The position numbers and the translations under genes are program-made. DNA of 64,000 bases from Petaurus breviceps papuanus (lineage: Eukaryota > Chordata > Mammalia > Diprotodontia > Petauridae), in contig JAMXIF010000042.1 in NCBI GenBank assembly GCA_028583685.1, forward strand, positions 18,318,842 through 18,382,841, given 5' to 3'. The notes below the pieces were generated by a model, which made no database searches, was not told the origin of the DNA, and worked only from the letters and a program-made list of their open reading frames with translations. Positions 57,605 through 64,000 of the stretch are shown here, one piece after another (positions within the stretch are counted from its first letter, which is position 1; every line of letters begins with the position of its first letter).

Positions 57605-58355
57605 TAAATTTTTAGCGACCAGTAAATCAATAAACATTTATTAAGTACCTACTACTTGCCAGGCACTGTGCTCACTGGGGATACAAAAAGAAACAAAAGA
57701 TAGTCCCTTCCCTCAAGGAGTTTGTAATCTAATGGTGGAGACAATATACAAATAAATACAAAGCAAGGTGTATGCAGGATTAATTGGAATAATTAACAGG
57801 GGGAAGACTTTGAAAGAAGAGCATGTGTCAGAGAATAAGGTATAAAAATTCTAGAAAGGTAGGTGGGGGCTAGATTGTGAAGGACTTTGAATAACATAAT
57901 ATTTTGTATATTATCTTGGAGTCAATAGGGAACCACTGGAATTTACTGAGTAAGAGGATGAGGGATCGGGATGTGTCCTATGATGGGATCTGAACTTCAG
58001 GAATATCACTTTAACAGCAGAATGGAGGGTGGATTGGAGTGGGAAGAGATTTGAGGTAGGGATACCCAGCAGTGGTCTATTGTAGTTGTGAAGGCATGAG
58101 GTGATGAGGGTCTGTACCAGAGTGGTAGCAGTGTCAGAAGAGAAAAGGGGATATATTTAGGGAAATATTGCAAAGGAAAAATTGGCAGGCCTTGGCAAGA
58201 ACTTGCATGGGGGACATGGGCTAAGAGATAATGAAGACCCTAGGATGTCTTCTTGGTTGTGAACCTAAGGGACTGGGAGGGCACTGCTGCCCTCTGCAGT
58301 AAAAGGGAAGGAGGGTGGAAGGAAGAAGGTTTAGCTGCATTGGATTTGTTCGTGA
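57605..58355 (-). mobile_element. L2 LINE, reverse, inserted in L1
   Basis: Well preserved for an L2: reverse tail ttattaagtacctactactt; ccctcaaggagtttgtaatc; ggattggagtgggaagagat; gaaggcatgaggtgatgagg; gtaccagagtggtagcagtg (complement of the TTLVQALIT block). About 750 bp, 5'-truncated. Confidence 0.85.
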
Positions 58356-58364
58356 AAGACCTTT

Positions 58365-59090
58365 TATTATTAGGTAACCAAAATTACACATTGTATCACC
58401 TGTGATCCTCTCTGCATGGCCATGAATTCTCCATCTATCTATTTATCTGAAAAGTAATTTCTTCCTTGCTCTTCTAATTTGCTTCTAATATCACTTTTTA
58501 TGTCTATTGCATATCCATTTGAAATTTCTCATGCTATACAATGTGAGATGTTGCTCCATACCTAACAGATTGCTTTCCAGTTTTCTCAGCATTTTTTTTC
58601 CCCAAAAGTGAACCCAGTATCTCAGGTGTTGAAATTTAACAAACCCTAAGCTAATGGGCAAATGCTTCTGTATGTTATGTAGATAATTTGCTTCCACTCA
58701 TCAACTTCTCTATTTTTCAAGTACCAAATTGTTTTGATAACTTCTATTTTTGTAGTATAATTTGAGATCTGGTACTTCTAGGTTTCCTTCCCACTTTTTC
58801 ATTACTTTCTTTGAGATTTTGACTTTTAATTCCTCTAGAAGAATTTTGTTATTATTCTTTCTAGTTCTGTACAGTAGTTATATAGTAGTTTGATTCATAT
58901 GACATGGTAAATTAATTTGGTTAGTATTATCATTTTTCTTATATTGGTCTACTTATGAGTAATTAATATTTTCCCATTTATTTAGATCTGTCTATTTTTA
59001 TAAACAGCATTTTATAGTTATAGTAATACAGTTTTTCTTGTTAATTTCAAGAATAATTTTGCTGTAGCAAACTGTTCAAGGACTTCACAA
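58365..59090 (-). mobile_element. L1 3'-region, reverse (right part)
   Basis: ttgataacttctatttttgt; agtataatttgagatctggt; cttctaggtttccttcccac; gcattttatagttatag. Continues the L1 order after the inserted L2. Confidence 0.75.
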
Positions 59091-59752
59091 AATCATCTCT
59101 CTACTGCTATACATATCACCAATATTTCAGTAAAAAATAGAAATAATTATGTTTAATCAGGTTTTAAAAATGAATTATGACACAATCAAATTCCAAGGTC
59201 TTTACCATTGTAATGAATATGTGTTATTTCAAGCTTCTTGGAAGGAACCCATGAAATACAGCTAATTTGAAAGTATTTTTTGGTGTATACTTGCTTAGAA
59301 TTATACTACATTCATTGAAAAACATTTTACTATGTGACTGAAAATGAATAGCATATAGCATACCTAGAATACCACACATAAAATTTACATTATACTAACA
59401 CCAAAATTTGCTTAGGTAAACATTATTAAACTTTTCATTGCAGTATTTAAACTCTAGGAGAATGAGCCATATTTATTAAATTATGGAATATGCAGAGAAA
59501 CTGATTTAAAAAAATAATATATATTCAAACTCTACTTTTTTAAAAAATATATAATACAAAGACAGATTATTCTAGAGGAGATAATATTGACCTTAGATTA
59601 AACTAGCATTTGGTTTGATTGTAATTATCTTGAGTAATTTTATAACTGATTTCATTATTAGACTTTTTCTTTTTAATAAAAAGAAAATAATTTCAGGTAC
59701 TTGAAAGGCAAGTTATATCCATGATCAGAATATTTTTTCTTTTAATCTTAAA
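59091..59752. other. Intronic sequence, nothing recognised
   Basis: Very AT-rich. No repeat family or exon recognised. Confidence 0.5.
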
Positions 59753-59754
59753 CA

Positions 59755-59942
59755 GATTATAGGATTTGGAACTAGAAGAAAGCTTAGAGGTTATGGAATC
59801 TTACTCTTATGTTACAGATGAAGAAACTGAGAGCCAGAGAGAAGTAATTTACTAAGGTTATACAGATGGTAAATAATTTGAATTCAGGTTTTCCAACTAC
59901 CATGCTCTTACTGCTAGACCATGGAGCTGGCAGCCATATATT
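59755..59942 (-). mobile_element. CORE-SINE (MIR), reverse
   Basis: gatttggaactagaagaaag; tgaagaaactgagagccaga; aggtttt-type; ctcttactgctagaccatgg head complement. Confidence 0.75.
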
Positions 59943-60592
59943 ATGGAGGTCTTAAAAGTAGTTTATATTTTAAAGGACCAAGTATTTTAAAATATTAGTT
60001 TATTTCTGTATAGCATATCATTATATAAATAAATTAACCCATTCAAATATTTTTAAAATCAACATTTCCACCACTGATTAGATATTAATATACCAGTTTA
60101 CAGTATATGAGAACTTGATAAAACTTAAATAACAGTGATACTGTGCCCCCCTAAATAAGTCATTGAAGGTCAACTTCAAGGACTACAGAGTTGAAACACT
60201 GATAAAAATCCATAAAACAAACCCATCAAGATCATTCCTTAATATGCTGCCAGTGGCCACTAAGATGCATAGAAATATGAACTCAAGATTTTTGCTTTTG
60301 GACAAAGACTCATCAGTAATGAGGAGAAACAATTTTTATATGAAAATAAAATGTATACGTGATAAAGACCTGCCTAATTTCTCTAGTAATACAATTTGAT
60401 TTTCTGATTAGCTGTCTTATTCTCTCATTCTTGTAATTTTGTCAGGTCAATTAACTGGAGTTCAATGCCAGCGAGAAAGGAAGTCTGGGCATTGCTGGCT
60501 TCATTAGATGTCAGCAACTTAGGTGCATTTTGTAATACAATCTGTGCAGGATAATTTAGCCTATCCTTATTAATGGTATAGCTTCAAATTTG
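59943..60592. other. Intronic sequence, nothing recognised
   Basis: Open frame 60,163-60,399 has a Lys/Asn-rich composition without a family match or splice context. Confidence 0.5.
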
Positions 60593-60593
60593 A

Positions 60594-60598
60594 GGTGT

Positions 60599-60640
<42 letters not shown>

Positions 60641-60642
60641 CA

Positions 60643-60676
<34 letters not shown>

Positions 60677-60692
60677 CAGAGAGACAGACAGA
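60594..60692. repeat. (GT)n followed by (GA)n/(CAGA)n
   Basis: GT run 60,594-60,638, then GA/CAGA units. Compound microsatellite. Confidence 0.95.
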
Positions 60693-61070
60693 GTTTTATA
60701 ATCTTTTGAAGAAAATCAAATGGGTCAAATAAAATGGGAAAGAACTGATAAATAAAATATGCATAGAAAGATTTTGCATACACATATATTTGTGTCTGAT
60801 GGTAGCCATTGCTATGAAGGGAGAGATGGGAGGGAAGGAAAAAAGGGAAAAAGAAAGAAAATTGAATGATAATTTTATTATATGGTTAAAAGGAATAACA
60901 AGTTGTACCAATAGATTTGCAGTTGTGTGTGTAATCACCTTTTTTCCCACCTATTCTGCTAGGAGGTGCTTTTTTTATTTCTTGAGTTCAGAATAAAATA
61001 GTTAAGATTTTAAGAAAAATTAGTTGTGGGGTCAAGAAGAAGAAAATTGCCCTGCCTGAATTCAAGTGCA
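60693..61070. other. Intronic sequence, nothing recognised
   Basis: Contains a short purine-rich stretch (about 60,822-60,870). No gene seen. Confidence 0.5.
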
Positions 61071-61074
61071 AGTA

Positions 61075-61208
61075 AAAAGTATGACATAACTTATTAGAGC
61101 CTCAGTTTACTTATCTGTAAAATTGGAGTAATATTTGTAAAATCTACTTTTCTTTCCTGTTAGAAGAAAAGTGCTCTGCAAACTTTATGGTGCTTTTGAA
61201 ATATAAAC
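61075..61208 (+). mobile_element. CORE-SINE (MIR/MAR1), 3' part
   Basis: gcctcagtttacttatctgt; aagtgctctgcaaactttat. Confidence 0.75.
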
Positions 61209-61209
61209 T

Positions 61210-61355
61210 CTCATCATTGCATTTATTGAACATTCACTAAGAACCTAGCTCTGTGACAATGATTATAGGCTTTGAAAAGAAGCTGAATACATGGACTCCA
61301 CTCACAAGAAGCCTACATTTCCAAAAGGAAAAGCAGCCATGTCCACATGAAACCA
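61210..61355 (-). mobile_element. L2 3' end, reverse
   Basis: gcatttattgaacattcact; ctcacaagaagcctacattt. Confidence 0.6.
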
Positions 61356-61509
61356 TTTGTGAGCAAGATCATATTATATAACAACATTCAAATTTAATAA
61401 TGCTGATTTAGTATCAGGATGCAAAACAAAAGTCAGTGTGGTGCCGTAGAGAACCAGGCTCAGGGTCAGAAAAAACTTGGGCTCCACTTCTGCCTTTTAC
61501 ACAGGAAAG

Positions 61510-61795
61510 GGTGTTTAATTTGGGCTCTATGGATAAATTTTATGGGGTCCATGAAGTTAGATAAGAAAAAAATGCATATCTATTTCAGTTTAATTTGTTT
61601 TCTTTGTAGACCCCTGTATTTTATCTTATGCATTTATTTCTATATGTACACATATATATGTATATGTATATATCTATATCCATATCTATATATGTATATA
61701 TATATGTCATCTAACTATCTATCTATATTCTGAGAAGTGGTCCATGGGCTTTGCAAGATTGCCCAAGAGCTCCATAACAAAAGGTTAAGGGGTGT
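61510..61795. repeat. Dispersed repeat of unnamed family with TATA-rich insert
   Basis: ttatggggtccatgaagtta and tctgagaagtggtccatggg flank a TATATG-rich microsatellite (61,635-61,725). The flanks recall a widespread mammalian repeat containing 'gaccccttctcagaat', whose name I cannot give. 61,420-61,510 looks like a MIR scrap. Confidence 0.45.
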
Positions 61796-61831
61796 GCATG
61801 TGTGTATGTATGTATATGTGTGCATATGTAT

Positions 61832-62061
61832 GTTCAGTTGTTTTTCAGTAGTGTCCAATTACTCATGATCCCATTTGGGACTTTCTTGGGAGAGGTGGGT
61901 TTGCCATTTTCTTCTCCAGCTCATTTTACAGATGAAGAAACTGAGGCAAACAGGATTAAATTACTTGCCCAGGGTTACACAACCAGGAAGTGTCTGAGGC
62001 CGTATTTGAACTCAGGAAGATAAGTCTTCCTGACTCCACGGCAGGTGCTCTATCCACTGCT
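61832..62061 (-). mobile_element. RTE-tailed marsupial SINE, reverse, nearly complete
   Basis: RTE-like end gttcagttgtttttcagtag; ccatttgggactttcttggg; cagatgaagaaactgaggca; ttgcccagggttacacaacc; tatttgaactcaggaagata; gctctatccactgc head complement. A GTAT run lies immediately to the left (61,795-61,831). Confidence 0.88.
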
Positions 62062-62475
62062 AACATAAATGGCTATATGACTCTGGGCAAACCATTTACT
62101 CTGGTGGCACCACAAGTGTTTTTTCTAACACTGTAAATTGCAGAACAGTCGCTGACCTGCATTGCCAGATTCCTCTACCCCGCCCTCCCCAGTCCTGCCA
62201 TGTGCAAAGTGGTGTGCTGGTTATTTGGACTTTAATTAAACATTGAATACTATTCTAAAGGAATGTATTGTCTAATTATATATAGACATGATAAAAGTGC
62301 TAAATAACATGATTCCAACAATTAGGTGTTCGTTCTATACAATAAGGTTCCAGTTGTGTGGCCCAGACCATAAGAGGAAATGGGATTAGTGAAGGGAGAG
62401 ATTAATGTGGGCTAATGTGGTCAGGAATTACTTCATATGCATCGGCACATTTGGTTAAACATGTGTTCATTCCAT
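62062..62475. other. Intron 2 end, nothing recognised beyond a MIR scrap
   Basis: 62,065-62,110 (tatgactctgggcaaaccat) is a MIR-like scrap. The rest has no repeat and may hold splicing or regulatory sequence. Confidence 0.5.
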
Positions 62476-62527
62476 GCTGATTAAGCACATTCTCTTGCCC
62501 TCCCCTTCTCTCTTTCTGTTTCTGCAG
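62476..62527 (+). promoter_or_regulatory. Intron 2 branch point, pyrimidine tract and acceptor
   Basis: A ctgat branch-like motif has its A at 62,480, 48 nt before the exon. It is followed by a pyrimidine-rich run from about 62,491 to 62,525 and the AG at 62,526-62,527. The tract is long and nearly uninterrupted, as expected of a strong constitutive acceptor. Confidence 0.85.
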
Positions 62528-62722
62528 AAGATAGATGAAGAGAATGAGGCAAACTTGCTAGCCGTCCTCACAGAAACATTGGACAGTCTCCCTGTGGATG
62601 AGGATGGATTGCCCTCATTTGATGCACTGACAGATGGAGATGTGACCAATGACAATGATGCTAGCCCTTCGCCTATGCCTGACGGCACCCCTCCAACTCA
62701 GGAGGCAGAAGAGCCGTCTCTA
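62528..62722 (+). CDS. PPARGC1A: PPARGC1A exon 3 (PGC-1alpha, internal coding exon)
   Basis: This is an internal coding exon of 195 bases (65 codons), phase 0 on both sides. It starts with Lys (KIDEENEANLLAVLTETLD) and ends EAEEPSL. The product, PGC-1alpha, is a nuclear coactivator of PPARgamma, ERRs, NRF1 and other factors that drives mitochondrial biogenesis and gluconeogenesis. From family knowledge, this exon carries the second half of the N-terminal acidic activation domain (LLAVLTETLDSLP, residues about 8-20 of the exon), which contacts CBP/p300- and SRC-type acetyltransferases. The LKKLL nuclear-receptor box follows at the start of exon 4, outside this window. By memory of human PGC-1alpha it corresponds to residues about 79-143, with four substitutions clustered after the activation helix (VTNDND, SPSPMP, PPTQ). 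Acceptor tttctgcag and donor gtaaga fix both ends. The upstream in-frame Met at 62,474 is intronic and not a start. Confidence 0.97.
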
Positions 62723-62728
62723 GTAAGA
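62723..62728 (+). promoter_or_regulatory. Intron 3 splice donor
   Basis: The donor reads cta|gtaaga, a good match to the U1 consensus inside the intron. If it were not used, the frame would add VRTLPTV and stop at 62,744-62,746. Confidence 0.9.
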
Positions 62729-63172
62729 ACCCTTCCTACTGTTTAACAGGAATTGGAGTTGCCTCTGGCTACCCGCTGCATGGGTATGATGTAGCAACAA
62801 TAAGGTTTGGATTCTTAATTTAGACTGAAACAACAACAAAGACCCAAAACCTGAGAGCATAGAGAGTATGAACTATAAGAATTTCTCTCTTTCCTGAAGT
62901 TCTTGTGTTTCTAAAAGGTGTAAACAAGCAAAAAAAATTACAAAAAAACCCTCCAAAATGTGGATTGTCAGTATGAAAGGAACAATCTATAATACTTTGG
63001 ATAATAGGTGGTGAATTTCATTTTCTCAGCTGATATAATTTGGTTCATTCATTAAGCTGTTCAAAAATGAATTATTATATTCCTGTTCCTAGCATAGAGC
63101 TTTACAAATAGCATTAACTTAGTACCGTTATTGCAGTTTGTAAAGCTCCATGTTAGAAACTGAATATGATAC
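62729..63172. other. Intron 3 start, nothing recognised
   Basis: No repeat or second exon seen within the first 450 bases of intron 3. Confidence 0.55.
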
Positions 63173-63174
63173 AA

Positions 63175-64000
63175 AGGCAAATAATATGTAGTTTCAGCCC
63201 CCAAGGGTTTTACAGTCTAGCAGGGGAGATAAGTCATGTGTGCAAGTAACCATAATAAAAATAAATAAAATAATGAGTACCTAAGAGAGATATTGGCAAA
63301 GTGAGAGTTCACTCAGTTCATACTGTGTAGAAGGTGCAAAAACAAGAGTTGCTGTTCTCACAAAACTTCTCATCTATGGAGGAGATGAGGGACCAAATTT
63401 GTACACAGATAAATATTCTATAAGAAAAATAAAAGAACACTAGTACCTGGGATTAGCAAAGAAAGTTGCCCAGAGTCAGTGATATGGGAGTTGAACCTTG
63501 AAGGAAGAAAAGAATTCTGAAAGAAAAAGATGAGGATGGAGAGCTTTCCAGATATGATAGATGGGTGAAGAAATAGAGGAAATGTCAAGAACTGGCTAGT
63601 ATTCCAATGTGGCTGAAAAAAAAAGTTTATGAAGATGATTTGTACAAGATACAGCTGGCCAAATTGTTTGGAACCAAATTGTGGAGTACCTTAAATGCCA
63701 AGCTGAGTATTTTTTTTTAATTTTATCCTATAAGCAAAGGAAAGACTTTTGAGTAAGAAAGGGACATGGTCAGGTTTGTGCCTTAGAAAGATTATTTTGG
63801 TAGTTGTGTAGAGGATTGATTAGAGAGGGAAAAGGCTGGAAGCAAGGAGTTCAATTAGAAGGCTATTACAGTAGCCCCGGCCAGAGGCAATGAGGACCTG
63901 AATTAAAGTGAGTGGAAGAAGGGAACAGATGCAAGACATTCTGAGGAAGGTAAAATCAAGACTTATCAACTGAATGGACACGGCGGGTGAGAGAAAGAGA
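63175..64000 (-). mobile_element. L2-type LINE 3' region, reverse, running off the window
   Basis: agggttttacagtctagcag; gagttgaaccttgaaggaag; tggagtaccttaaatgccaa; gggacatggtcaggtttgtg; gctattacagtagccccggc. Same colinear order as 57,605-58,355. Confidence 0.75.

Noticed and set aside
60163-60399. 78-codon frame as a hidden exon or gene
   Set aside because: AT-rich composition, no family resemblance, no acceptor/donor pair supporting it.
1-62500. PPARGC1A exon 2 (LDLSELDVNDLDTD...LKWCSD) within the window
   Set aside because: Looked for and not found in any frame; presumed upstream of this window.
62474-62527. In-frame Met and 18 codons upstream of exon 3 as a possible alternative start
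   Set aside because: The stretch is the branch-point/pyrimidine-tract region (LLPSPSLFLFLQ), which opens the frame by composition.
1-64000. Endogenous retroviruses, LTRs or other capsid-bearing elements
   Set aside because: No gag, pol or env-like frames, primer-binding sites or paired LTRs recognised. All RT-like remnants fit L1, L2 or RTE LINEs.

Overview
This window is almost entirely intron. The only protein-coding sequence I can support is one internal exon near the right end: 62,528-62,722 on the + strand, 195 bases or 65 codons, phase 0 at both ends. It encodes KIDEENEANLLAVLTETLD... and ends ...QEAEEPSL, which I recognise as exon 3 of PPARGC1A (the transcriptional coactivator PGC-1alpha). 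It has a clean acceptor (pyrimidine tract + CAG) and donor (GTAAGA). Everything to its left should therefore be PPARGC1A intron 2, and the last 1.28 kb is the start of intron 3. I did not find exon 2, so intron 2 here is at least 62.5 kb long.

The repeats point to a marsupial. They include a near-complete ORF1-only LINE-1 (HAL1-type), an RTE/BovB-like LINE, very many old L2 copies, CORE-SINEs (MIR/MAR1 group), SINEs with an RTE-like tail, and short tRNA-derived SINEs with the 'ggtggcacagtggatagagc' type of head. The SINE that, as I recall, is most abundant in the grey short-tailed opossum is not apparent, so an Australian or related lineage seems more likely than Monodelphis. That is an inference.

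Layout: 1-2,600 holds an L2 tail and MIR pieces. 2,700-7,081 holds two head-to-tail, minus-strand ORF1-bearing L1/HAL1 copies, an old one and a younger one. 7,082-12,300 is mostly unclassified. 12,310-17,045 is a dense nest: a CORE-SINE split by a 161-bp hAT element, a 378-bp TTCC tract, and an L2 copy interrupted by a second hAT-like element and by an opposite-strand L2. 17,100-38,500 carries scattered L2, MIR and L1 3'-end fragments separated by unclassified blocks. 38,525-42,545 is an L2 copy interrupted by a SINE and a 1.9-kb RTE, followed by a second L2. 42,600-54,500 carries L2, MIR, L1 and CR1/L3 pieces plus an 87-bp tandem duplication. 54,800-59,100 has two SINEs with target-site duplications and an L1 split by an L2. 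59,100-62,500 carries MIR, microsatellites and an RTE-tailed SINE. Exon 3 and the start of intron 3 follow.

I saw no RNA gene, CRISPR array, retroviral element or operon-like structure. Long open frames outside exon 3 are fragments of LINEs, translations of simple repeats, or chance. The most interesting non-coding items are the HAL1-type element, the two hAT elements, two diverged direct repeats of unknown family (24,590/26,092), and repeat-free blocks that look like candidate regulatory DNA (32,280-32,580; 56,020-56,350; 28,960-29,460). No previously undescribed biological system is evident.
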